From positions 66,749,523 to 66,813,522 of the forward strand of contig CM057228.1 in assembly GCA_029891385.1 (NCBI GenBank): 64,000 nt of DNA, written 5' to 3'. How positions within the stretch are numbered: the stretch's first letter is position 1; the number at the start of each line of letters is the position of its first letter. The stretch is from Erythroxylum novogranatense. Lineage: Eukaryota > Streptophyta > Magnoliopsida > Malpighiales > Erythroxylaceae. The position numbers were made by a program, and so were the translations under genes. The notes beneath the pieces are model-generated. The model was not told the DNA's origin. It worked only from the letters and a program-made list of their open reading frames with translations, and did not search any database. Of the stretch, positions 36,881-48,230 are shown piece by piece.

Positions 36881-36895
36881 CATGCTCTGATACCA
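36881..36895 (-). other. Primer-binding site of element G
   Basis: TGGTATCAGAGCATG on minus, complementary to the 3' end of initiator tRNA-Met, five bases from the LTR edge at 36901. Confidence 0.85.
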
Positions 36896-37587
36896 CCTAA
36901 TGTAACGCCCCCTCACCGTAGGGTACACATCGAGACGCCCAAAGGTCGCTCCGAAACGTATCCCACGATAAAGGTGCACTACCAGAAAAATACGACTGTT
37001 AATCCACATGGCATCGCAATAATTAAAACCATAATATATCAAAAATCAGTAAATTTTAAAATCCAAAATAATCTTGATACAGTCATCTAATATCAGAATA
37101 GACAAGTCTATTAGTCCCCTAAACAACACCAAAAAGGAAATTGATACAAGCATCTATCCTAAGTCATCCACAAAAGTCCAACTCAGCTGACCTACCTGTG
37201 TGCCATCGCTTCTCTTGCCAGCACGCTCGCACGGCAGGAAAACACTATCTCCGGAGCTAGGAGTCTACTCTAACGATCCTGAAAAATTAGATGCAATTTT
37301 GGGTGAGTTTGCGAACTCAATGAGAAACCATCATTGATGGTTCACTCAAATCATGCATTACGGAGATTGCGTACAGCACGGCACAGTAAGATACAATTAG
37401 TATATAACAATTTGCAGTAACCTATAACAGTTTGCAGTATCAAATAACAATTTACAATAAATCAGGTCATCACGTAATTCAGTAATCGTCACAAAACAAT
37501 CATTCATGTGTATACAATGCATATATGACTCTTTTCCAGTTATTCAGTATTGTGCCCAAGTGCTCAGTCAGTATTCAGCAGGGGGAA

Positions 37588-39417
37588 TGTAGGAAAATCC
37601 CGGGGTGTTCATCACATGAATACAGTGCGAAATTTAAAATTTTAAGTCCCGGGACATTCCCGAAAGCCAGGATCCAAGTGTATGTACAAACAATCAAACC
37701 ATAACGACCAAAGGAGACCGTCTCTAACGGTATCCACGCAAAGGTCGGAAAACCTAACCGGGACAAACCCTTTGACCCGGGAATAGCTAGACTAAGGAAA
37801 AGACTGCTAGATCTTACCTTAGTTCTATGGAGAGCTTGAATCAATGGAGAAGAAGGTAGCTTGAAAGGAGAGAAGCTTGATGAGAGATGAATGTCGATGA
37901 TGAGAAATCACATTTCTCTTAGGTTTTTCAAAACCTTTCTCCTATTTTGATCAAAACCCACGACCATCCTCATCCATCCACGATGAACAACTCTTGTTAG
38001 GTTTTTAAAACTTGTTTTAAAAGCCTTATAAATCATCCACGTGCATCATCATCTCTCATCTTATGCTATTTTGTCTTTTAGTTCATTAAATGCCTTTTGA
38101 CTAAGCATAAAACTAGAAGTTTCTAAAGCTTTCTTTGCCTCTTCCACGTATAAGCTTATATATATATATTAATGCTGAAGTGGTCCAGTCACACTGGGGT
38201 CGGTCCTACCGGGTCCCGCCGGCGAAAAATCGCCGGAGACCCTTTTCAGCAATGTCAATGTCGCGATCTCATCGGGACATATCCCAATCTCATTGGGATC
38301 CATTTAATCCTATTGCTCTCCAAATATCGGATCTCTGTCCGAAACTATTTTACAGATTCTCCGAGTCACTCTTATGCGTGTGACCCATTAGGTTCCCGGT
38401 TATGTTGGCCACTTAGATTAACACTTAATCTGAGCAAGTCATGAGTGGTATCTAGCAACACATCATGACCCCCAATTGACCGGAAAGTAATTGGTTTGAC
38501 TAATGAAACCATATCACGAACCCTTCCATAGACAATTACCGTGCAATTCGTCCTTTCACCATGCTATACCCCACTTGGTTTGAGTATGGGCAATGTGTCA
38601 ACTCTTACTAGACTGATCAGATCAAATCTAGTCCAAGTGTAATCAGTTCTCGTCCTAGGACTCATTACTTTATATGTCCATGAAGACCCTCTTCATGACA
38701 TATGTATGCTCCGGCGCCAGAGACTTCAAAGTAATGATCCTGATAAGAGGCCATGGGTATCTCTTCTGCTATCTCAGAAGTGGTGAATCCTGTATTGTCT
38801 ACTCAATTACCTTCGAATACCTCAAGCTGTACCCAATCACCACCCAATGAGCGACCTCTGAAAGACAACAAGGAATGGAGTCAAAGTACAAAATCAGTAC
38901 CCAAGATATCCTTGAGTACCTCAAGTCTAAGGATACTTGCACCATTGCTATGATGAGATTATCACTGACATTTGTATAGAACATCCATGTGATGATCTCA
39001 TGGCAGGTCATCCAATGTACTTACTACCACTAGTAAGCATCCACATGTCAAATCTAAATATCTCAATATTTACAGTTTTCTGAGATCCACTGCTTGATCC
39101 AATCAAGGAGTTTGACATGTGCTAGTCTATCCGGATTAACGATGTCCAGCCTCGTTAATCCTATGACTATGATAATTTAGATATCTTGACATAATTGCAT
39201 ATGATAGGAATCTCAATAGTATGATCGCATCATAATTTCCTTCATGCTATGTCATGTATCAGGGACTTCATTAATTTGATTAAAGATCACTATCAATTCA
39301 TAATAAAATGAACATCAAATAAATGAAATATGCCTTGTTTTATTTATTCATAAAGTCTGTACATGACTATGAACAAAATGCGCTAAAGGGGATTGCCTTT
39401 AGGGCACTACTCTAACA
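37588..39417 (-). repeat. 3' LTR of element H
   Basis: 1830 bp. It holds cgccggcgaaaaatcgccgg (38218-38237, an inverted repeat) and a TATA-like run TATATATATATAAG on minus (about 38170-38155). Confidence 0.92.
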
Positions 39418-39434
39418 ATCTCCCACTTGACCTA
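39418..39434 (-). other. Polypurine tract and pol stop of element H
   Basis: CAAGTGGGAGAT on minus abuts the LTR. The pol stop TAG (39434-39432) lies just upstream, after ...YGIRYQGDWL. Confidence 0.75.
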
Positions 39435-40960
39435 AAGCCAATCGCCTTGGTATCTAATACCATAAGCGAGTACATGAGAATCAAAATTCTTCTGTGGTAA
39501 TGGCTTTGTCAACGGATCATCAATATTCTCGCTCTGTGAGAATTCTCTATCAGGACATCACCCCGAGCAATGATCTCCCGAATCAAATGGTATCGACGGA
39601 GTACGTGTTTGGACCGTTGATGAGACCTTGGCTCCTTTGCCTGCGCAATAGCCCCAGTGTTGTCACAATACAACTATATGGGTCCATCACAGCTAGGAAC
39701 CACACCAAGTTCAGAAATGAACTTCTTGATCCAAACTGCTTCCTTTCTTTGCTTTGATGCGGCAATGTACTCTGCCTCGGTCGTTGAATCGTGATCATCT
39801 CTGCTTGGAACTCTTCCAACTGACTGCTCCGCCATTTAGTGTGAAAACATAACCTGATTGGGACTTGGAGTCGTCCTTATCAGATTGAAAACTGGCATCC
39901 GTATGCCCGCTCATTTGGAGACTTCCATCTCCATATATCAAGAAAACATCCTTAGTTCTTCGCAAGTACTTTAGGATATTCTTGTGACCACCCGATGACC
40001 CTCACGGGATCCGATTGGTATCGCTTTCGTAACACTTAGAGCATATGATACATCGGTCTCGTACATAGCATTGCGTACATAATAGATCCTCTCGCAGACG
40101 ATACGGGATCATATTCATACGCATCCTCTCGTCCTGTGTCCGAGGACACATAGACTTCGAGAGTGTTATCCCATGAACAATGGGAAGAAACCCTCTCTTG
40201 GATTGCTCCATGCTAAACCTCTTTAGCACCTTGTCTATGTACGTTGACTGTGAAAGACCAAGCAACCTCTTCAATCTATCTCTATAAATCTTTATCCCAA
40301 GGATATAAGTTGCTTCTCCAAGGTCTTTCATGGCAAATTGTTTGGACAACCAAATTTTTCTTGATTGAACATTGAGACATCGTTTCCTAGTAACAATATG
40401 TCATCTACATATAACACAAGGAATACGATTGCAGTTCCATTAACCTTCTTGTACACACAGTGTTCATCCGGATTTTGTGAGAAACCAAACTCTTTGATTG
40501 TCTCATCAAAACGGATATTCCAACTCCTGGATGCTTGCTTCAATCCATAAATGGACTTCTGAAGCTTGCATACCTTTTCACCATCAGCGGAAATGAAGCC
40601 CTCAGGTTGTGTCATGTACACATCCTCAGCCAGATTTCCATTCAGGAAAGCTGTCTTCATATCCATTTGCCATATCTCATAATCATAATGAGCGGCAATG
40701 GCTAGGAGTATTCTAATGGATTTAAGCATTGCTACTGGACTGAAGGTCTCGTCATAGTCAATTCCTTGTCTTTGACGAAAACCTTTAGCCACAAGCCTTG
40801 CTTTATAGGTAATTACATTACCATCCATGTCGGTTTTCTTCTTGAAAACCCATTTGCACCCTATATGTTTTATCCCTTCAGGTGCATCAACCAAAGTCCA
40901 TACTTGGTTTTCATACATGGAATCCATTTCAGATTTCATGGCACGAAGCCATTTTTAGGA
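39432..40960 (-). pseudogene. Reverse transcriptase and RNase H of element H
   Basis: Copia RT lies at 40939-40328, with CKWVFKKKTDMDGN, YKARLVAKGF, MDMKTAFLNGNL, SIYGLKQASRSW and the catalytic YVDDILLLGN (about 40405-40376). A frame change near 40340 continues with MKDLGEATYILGIKIYRDR and LGLSQSTYIDKVLKRF to about 40002. RNase H (about 39990-39450) has several frame breaks. AEYIAASKQRKEAVWIKKF can be read near 39783-39727, a stop interrupts the next segment, and the end DPLTKPLPQKNFDSH is intact. Overall size fits a normal copia pol end. It is a recent but dead copy. Confidence 0.88.
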
Positions 40961-42050
40961 CTACGAACTCTTGGAACCTCTTCATAGGTGGTAGGCTCAT
41001 CATCCTCTATGAGCAATCGTCATTCTGTTCACTCACGAAATCCATATCTCTGGGAATAGAGCATATCCTACTTGACCTCACAATTTCGTGTGAAGTAGAA
41101 GGTTGAGCTATTACCTCATCTTTATGAGTTCTGAGTTTGAGTTGACGATTGATCTGCGTCTATCCGAGCATCTTGAACTTCTTCAAGCTCAATTTTGCTC
41201 CCTTGTCCTCTTTTAAAAGAAACTCTTTCTCAAAAAGACAGCATGCCTTGAAACAAACACCTTTTGTTCCTCGGAAAGTAGAATTGATATCCCTTGTTTC
41301 GTTAGGATATCCTACGAACAAACACTTGTCGATTTTGCTTCAAGCTTATCATTGCGTCCGCTTTATATAAGGACAACCCCATACTTTTAAATGAGAAAGA
41401 TAAGGTTTCTTGTTAGTCCACATCTCATATGGAGTAACATCAATGACTTTGATGGAACTCATTTAACAAGTAAACAAGCTGTCTCAAGTGCATACCCCAA
41501 AAGGATTTTGGCATTTGTGTAAAGCCATCATAGATCGAACCATGTCCAACAAGGTTCGATTTCTCCTTCTGCCACACCATTATCTTTGTGGTGTGTAAGG
41601 AGGAGTCCACCGAGATAAAATCCCATTATCTACGAGATAATCCAAAAACTCTTGGTCTAAGTATTCACCACCACGATCGGATCGTAATGTTTTAATACTT
41701 TTACCAAGTTATTTTTCTACTTCATTTCTGAATTGTTTGAACTTTTCAAACGCTTTAGATTTGTATCTCATTAGATACAGATACCCATATCGAGAATAAT
41801 CAACGATAAAGGTAATGAAGTAATGGCAACCACTTCTGGCATGGATGGACATCGGACCACATACATCTGAATGTATTAGATCTAATAATCCAGTCGCTCG
41901 TTCACCCTTTCCCTTAAAAGGTAACTTCGTCAATTTTCCTAACAAACAAGATTCACATATGTCATATGATTCATAATCAAATGACCCTAAACTTCCATTC
42001 TTATGGAGCTTAGCGATGCGTCTCTCATTTATATGGTCAAGGCGACAATG
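40961..42050 (-). pseudogene. Integrase of element H
   Basis: The frame 41945-41709 has the integrase core start (LLDLIHSDVCGPM with the first catalytic Asp; YFITFIVDYSRYGYLYLM). After a stop the same frame continues with LRSDRGGEY (second Asp) near 41690-41660. The segment with the catalytic Glu (about 41575) is out of frame through a small deletion. Later VWGCP-type sequence near 41370 marks the integrase C-terminal side. The H2C2 region upstream (about 42050-41950) is decayed. I cannot assign the copia clade with confidence. Confidence 0.8.
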
Positions 42051-43309
42051 TCATAAGTAAGTTGATTTTAAATTATCTCTTTTATGTCTTTTAGCGTCAT
42101 TGACATTCATAACCGGATGTGACATATCTAATATGTAAATACCATTGCATAATGTACCAGTACCATAAAGCATTCCATTTGAGCTAATAGAACAACCATT
42201 GTTACCAAAAGACAAATGGAAACCAGCTCTATTTAAACAAGAAACAGACAATATGTTCTTTGTTAACACGGTACAAAATAACAATCATCCAAGTTAAGTA
42301 CAAGCCCATCGGGAGTGTCAAAACATAAGTCCCTACGGCTAATGCAAAGAACCCTTGCTCCATTGCCAACACGCAGTCCATTTCTCCCTTTATGAGTCGC
42401 CTCTCGTCCACGAGGCCCTGCGATATCATTGCATATGTGTGAGCCACAACCGGTATCTAATACCCATATGTTATTATCAGAAACAGTATTAACCTCAATG
42501 ACAAACATACCTGAAGAAGTCGAGGCATCTAATGCCTTCTTTTGCTTCAATTCTTCCAGATAGACTTTGCAGTTACGCCTCCAATGACCAGTCTTACCGC
42601 AATGGAAGCAGGTACCTTTTGGTGCAGTCTCTTTGGTCTTCTTCTTGCCTTTATTTGCACTTCCTTTCGACTTCGAGCCTTTTCTTCTTCTGTTTCCTTT
42701 TCTTGGAAGTAGAGGAAGAAGAATCCACCAATAAGAACGCCTTGCTATCTTGCTTGACGACTTGTTACTCATTGCCTTGAAGCGGATTGATCAGCTCGGG
42801 AATTGTGATGGATATTTGGTTCATTCGATAGTTCAACACAAACCGTGAGTAACTATCGACAAACCAACAAGAATTAAGTCTATACTTAACTCGTAATCCA
42901 TCACAAAACCTAAGACGACCAACCTCTCAATATAGCCATTCATCTTCAATGCATATTGCAATCGCAGATGAACCAGAGTCATCTTCGTTGTAAAGAGCAA
43001 CCTTGAGGTCTCGAACCGTTCGGACCGTGCTTGCTCATCAAACAACTCTCTAAGATGAAACAACATCGTGTGAGCATCCATAGACTCGTCTTTGCTTTTG
43101 CAGCTCGGTGACATCGATGCAAGCATAATGCGGTGGCTATGTCACCGTCTTTTAGATGCTTACGATATGCCCTCGATCATCATCGAAGCTCCTTCAGAAG
43201 TGGATCGGAGCGGAAAATCAAGGATATATCCTAGATCATCATATCGAGAACAATTCTCGATTTCGCGCCAATCAAGAAAATTTGGTCCGATTAATTTGTT
43301 TGAGTTCAT
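42051..43309 (-). pseudogene. gag and protease of element H
   Basis: An ATG at 43309 opens copia gag (MNSNKLIGPNFLDWRE, YDDLGYILDFPL). A stop at about 43166 is followed by a frame change to 43126-42833 (MDAHTMLFHLRELFDEQARS, ALKMNGYIERL). The frame 42772-42263 has the zinc knuckle CFHCGKTGHWRRNC (about 42609-42568), a Lys-rich linker, and the protease active site WVLDTGCGSHIC (about 42468-42433). Then DLCFDTPDGLVLNLDDCYFV leads to the integrase side. The spacing from gag start to pol stop (about 3.9 kb) matches one copia polyprotein. Confidence 0.85.
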
Positions 43310-45280
43310 TAGCGCGAAGATTCACTTTGGTCGACATCTTCAACCAACCTAAGCGTAGAGAGAAAGAAAGTTAGAATAGAATTAAATGTATGACCATAAG
43401 GACTTAAATGACATACATATGGCTCCCACTAGTTTCAATAGAATCCATAACCCCCATCATGAATCCAAGAAACAAAATGGCACATTGACCTAGTGGGTCG
43501 ATATCCGACATTACTAAGAATGACCTTGGGTTTGCCCAACAAGCCACCTTAGGTCAATCGGTAGGTATCGGACATACCAATTGCATCTCAAATGCAACTA
43601 TCGCCCAGTGCTATCAACAGTTGATGTATGCACATACATTGGGTTATCAACACTTGATGCGTGTACATCGATGTACACTACCCAATTCGCCTCATCACGT
43701 TGACCTTGAGTTTGCCCAACAAATCAACGCTTCTAGGAAAATCGACCCATTAATCCGAAAATCTCATTTTCATGGTTCGAACATATCGTATAGAAGCGAG
43801 CTTGAGTTTGCCCAACAACTCAACCCTATAAGAACTCGGTTCTTACCATATTAATGGAAGGCGTTAGTTTTCATATTTAAATTGAGGATTTAGGTCTCAT
43901 CTTTCTAATCTCATCCAAGGATCATAGTCACCATGACTATATGGTCTGATTTAGGGCATTGCATCAATCACATTGAATTTATACCGAAAACCACCCATCA
44001 TCCCACTCACGGCAAGTTTCGATCGATTAGCACTTGTGCGGTCGACTAGTGTTGTCTTGCTTTTATTCGGTCGGTGAGGTCTGTCGGTCGGTCGCCCGTC
44101 ATCCAATGATCATTGGTAACAAGACAAGATATAAGTCCCAGTCGACTAGCCTCAGTGCCAGTCGACTGGTGATAAGGAATTGCTCTTAAATCGGCTAATT
44201 CTCAATCCGCGCAGTTCCAATTCACAATACCAATATACCAAGTATATTATCCTTTATATTGATGTGTTAATGAATCATATTCATTGAAACGTGAATGCCT
44301 TATAGTCAAACTATATAGGAAAAACTTGAAACCGATTAATCCACCATTAATCACTAGATTTCCACATAATTCAAGGACACCAAATAATCATACTAAATAG
44401 CTCTAGATAGTCTACACATTATCAAGATTACTCCGGCACTTGTCACAAAAATTGCAACGGCCAAAATAAGCAAGATAATGGAATAAGCTAATAAGACGCT
44501 ACAGTGACCTATTCGACATCCAAAAATTATTGGAAACCCAATTTCAAGAATCTCATTTTGGGATGCATTCCACATCAATATAACACATTTTTAATCACTA
44601 TAAAATGATTCATGGCATTGGAGCAGAAAATAACACAAGCAATCATTTCAAACAAAACAGCCCCAGCATGTTTCTCAAAACTGCCAAGCTCTGCCTTTTG
44701 CTCAAAATGATCATTGAAACAATTTCAATAAATACTGAGAAAATTACAGAGGTGAAAACATTTCCCAAAATGCTCCATGAATTTTTCCAGGATTTATTTC
44801 CCACAAAAACTCATTGAACCTCAGCAATCTAGCCGAACCAGAATCTGTGTTCTCCAACACAGACATTTCCATCAGCACACAAGAAATTAGGAAATAAATG
44901 GTAAATCACCTTGAAAACATTTTTCCATCCACAGAGACATTCACAAACATCTTAGGGACATATCGGTGAAAACCAATCCGAAAAAAAAAATTTCTAGAAT
45001 TTATTCTCAAATTTACAAGTATGCCTGTTTCAGAAACGTTCAACAAGACAGCATCCGAAACTTAGGGAATTAAATTAGCAAAACCATATCAATCGACATC
45101 GATAAATTTTTTCCTTTCATAGACAAATTCAGCAACATCTTATGAGCAAGTCTATGGCAGAAAATTTCGAAAACCCTAAGTCTATACTGATTTCGAAATT
45201 CACAGAAGCAGCATGCTACACAGCTCAATTCAAAATGGAATTCCGACCTAGTTATCATTTCGACTGTTTATACAACACAA
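43310..45280 (-). other. Untranslated leader of element H
   Basis: About 2 kb between the primer-binding site and gag with no coding frame I recognise. It holds three GTCGACtag/tgg palindromes (44041, 44141, 44161), a cggtcggtgaggtctgtcggtcggtcg run (44078-44096), and repeats of the phrase gagtttgcccaac near 43527, 43709 and 43806. Confidence 0.6.
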
Positions 45281-45295
45281 GCGGCTCTGATACCA
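45281..45295 (-). other. Primer-binding site of element H
   Basis: TGGTATCAGAGCCGC on minus, complementary to initiator tRNA-Met, one base from the LTR edge. Confidence 0.88.
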
Positions 45296-45296
45296 C

Positions 45297-47143
45297 TGTA
45301 GGAAAATCCGGGGTGTTCATCACATGAACACAGTGCGAATTAAAATTTTAAGTCCCGGGACATTCCCGAAAGCCAGGATCCAAGTGTATGTACAAACAAT
45401 CAAACCATAACGACCAAAGGAGACCGTCTCTAACGGTATCCACGCAGAGGTCGGAAAACCTAACCGGGACAAACCCTTTAACCCGGGAATAGCTAGACTA
45501 AGGAAAAGACTGTTAGATCTTACCTTAGTTCTATGGAGAGCTTGAATCAATGGAGAAGAAGGTAGCTTAAAAGGAGAGAAGCTTGATGAGAGATGAATGT
45601 CGATGATGAGAAATCACATTTCTCTTAGGTTTTTCAAAACCTTTCTCCTATTTTGATCAAAACCCACGACCATCCTCATCCATCCACGATGAACAACTCT
45701 TGTTAGGTTTTTAAAACTTGTTTTAAAAGCCTTATAAATCATCCACGTGCATCATCATCTCTCATCTTATGCTATTTTGTCTTTTAGTTCATTAAATGCC
45801 TTTTGACTAAGCATAAAACTAGAAGTTTCTAAAGCTTTCTTTGCCTCTTCCACGTATAAGCTTATATATATATATATTAATTAATTAATTCTTTAATTAA
45901 TTAATAATATATATATATATATTAGTGCTGAAGTGGTCCAGTCACACTAGGGTCGATCATACCGGGTCCCGTCGGGCCTCGCCGGCGAAAAATCGCCGGA
46001 GACCCTTTTCAGCAATGTCAATATCGCGATCTCATCGGGATCCATTTAATCCTATTGCTCTCCAGATATCGGATCTCTGTCCGAAACTATTTTCTGATTC
46101 TCCGAGTCACTCTTATGCGTGTGACCCATTAGGTTCCTGTTATGTTGGCCACTTAGATTAACACTTAATCTCGAGCAAGTCATGAGCGGTATCTAGCAAC
46201 ACATCATGACCCCTAACCGACGGAAAGTAATTGGTTTGACTAATGAAACCATATCATTAACCCTTCCATAGACAATTACGTGCAATTAGTCCTTTCACCA
46301 TGCTATACCCCACTTGGTTTGAGTATGGGCAATGTGTCAACTCTTACTAGACCGATCGATCAAATCTAGTCCAAGTGTAATCGGTTCTCGTCCTAGGACT
46401 CATTACTTTATATGTCCATGAAGACCCTCTTCATGACATATGTATCTCTGGCCAGAGACTTCAAAGTAATGATCTTGATAAGAGGCCATGGGTATCTCTT
46501 CGCTATCTCGAAGTGGTGAATCTGTATTGACTACTCAATTACCTTGAATACCTCAAGTCGCACCCAATCACCACCCTATGAGCGACCTCTCGAAAGGCAA
46601 CAAGGAATGGAGTCAAAGTACGTAATCAAGACCAAGATATCCTTGAGTACCTCAAGTCTAAGGATACTTGCACCATTGCTATGATGAGATTATCAACGAC
46701 ATTTGTATAGAACATCCATGTGATGATCTCATGGCAGGTCATCCAATGTACTTACTACCACTAGTAAGCATCCACATGTCAAATCTAAATATCTCAATAT
46801 TTACGGTTTTACGAGATCCACCGCTTGATCCAATCAAGGAGTTTGACATGTCTAGTCTATCCGGATTAACGATGTCGGTCTCGTTAATCCTATGACTAAG
46901 ATAATTTAATCTTGACATAATTGCACATGATAGGAATCTCAGTAGTATGATCGCATCATAATTTCCTTCATGCTATGTCATGTATCAGGGACTTCATTAA
47001 TTTGATTAAAGATCACTGTCAATTCATAATAAAATGAACATCAAATAAATGAAATATGGCTTGCTTTATTTATTCATAAAGTCTGTACATGACTATGAAC
47101 AAAATGCGCTAAAGGGGATTGCCTTTAGGGCACTACTCTAACA
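45297..47143 (-). repeat. 5' LTR of element H
   Basis: 1847 bp. It differs from the 3' LTR mainly by a 40-bp AT expansion at 45864-45922 and small indels in 46000-46600. Confidence 0.92.
45862..45922. repeat. AT-rich palindromic expansion at the TATA region of LTR H
   Basis: tatatatatatattaattaa is followed, after a central c, by ttaattaattaataatatat. The other LTR has only ttatatatatatatt at this place (38156-38170). Confidence 0.8.
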
Positions 47144-48033
47144 GGGGACGCGTCATGGATTTCTCCCCTCGGGCTCGAGGCCCGGTCAGTACAGTGTTAG
47201 AGCTCGAGGCTCTTTTCAGTGATAATAGCAACTTGGGTCATATATCCATTATCTGATCATGCATTTATGCATGTAATGCAGTGTTCAGTAATTCAGTGTA
47301 TGGCTATAAAAGCCCAGTATTTCAATTCCCAATGTCATGCAGTAGTCCAATCCCATACGGTAGAAACATGCAGGTTCGATTATATACATTTCAGTAATCA
47401 TGCAATTCACATTGGCAAGTAATTCACATAGAGCATTTAGACAACCAGGAATTTGAGAAACCAACTAGGTTACTCACCTGTAACTTCCGAGCTACTGCCG
47501 GGAAGTCCCAGCAATATCCGTGGAATGACGATCCAACGGCGCCTTTATAGCAGTAAAATACAGTCCCATTACTAGATGCTCAGTTAAACGATTCAGTCAT
47601 GCATATGTCTCTATGAAATTATGTACAATGCATGTTCACGATTTCTGGCGCTAAAACCCAAAGTTGAAATCCTATGCCCAATTCTAACTCATTGCTCCAT
47701 TGATCGACAATAATTGATCCAATCCTAAAATTCAGTTCAATTTCCTCAATTCATACTCCCCATAGCAATTCCCTATCCATTGGGTCAAAACCTCTACTGA
47801 AAATCCCAATTAAAATTCCAATTGTCTCAATTCAATACTTAGGTCACACTACGAACCATAATTAACCTTATTCTCTATGAATCAACACCATTTAAATTAA
47901 ATTCTAACTTCCATAATTATCCTCAATTGTAGACCTCTTTCCCTAGATCATAATGAATCGAGAATCACCTCAATCGGAGGTCTATACCATAAGTTATGCC
48001 CAATAAACTAAAAATCAATCCATCAGAAAACTG

Positions 48034-48230
48034 CTCTTCGCCGCGACCTACACCCCTCACTTGGCGTCTAAGGTCGCTCATCCTTCTTGGCTCTCATGCG
48101 GCGTAGCGAAACGTTAAGCATGGCGTGAAACCATACACTCTTCGTGGCGTCTCGCTGCGCTCGTCGCTGCGAGCACTTAATTACTCGTCGCGGTGAGGCT
48201 GCGCCAGACGTCGCAACGTGCAGGTCTCGC
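48034..48230. repeat. Rearranged CCGCGG palindrome cluster in 5' LTR of G
   Basis: It corresponds to 31868-32130 but is about 60 bp shorter, with many substitutions. One agcaattaattactcgtcgcgg unit is missing. The flanks on both sides are nearly identical between the two LTRs. Confidence 0.75.

Larger units (their letters stand above)
37588..47143 (-). mobile_element. Element H: Ty1/copia retrotransposon
   Basis: LTRs 37588-39417 (1830 bp) and 45297-47143 (1847 bp) start TGTAGGAAAATCC and end CACTACTCTAACA. The interior (5879 bp) has a primer-binding site beside the right LTR and a polypurine tract beside the left. gag, protease, integrase, RT and RNase H follow in copia order on the minus strand. 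The target duplication is probably gggga (37582-37586, 47144-47148) with one extra A on the left, in a G-run that makes it ambiguous. LTR differences are few (in the first about 230 bp, about four substitutions and two small indels), so it is the youngest layer. Frameshifts disable it. Confidence 0.93.
37279..47477 (-). other. Putative intron of the 5' LTR of G, containing element H
   Basis: Donor CAG|GTGAGTAACC at 47477 and acceptor ATCTAATTTTTCAG|GATC at 37279 flank the whole copia insertion. Without H it would be about 640 bp, as in the other LTR. If real, splicing could remove H from a G leader RNA. Inference only. Confidence 0.35.

Noticed and set aside
37582..37587. Perfect target duplication for element H
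   Set aside because: The site is in a G-run and the left side has one extra A, so the exact duplication cannot be fixed.
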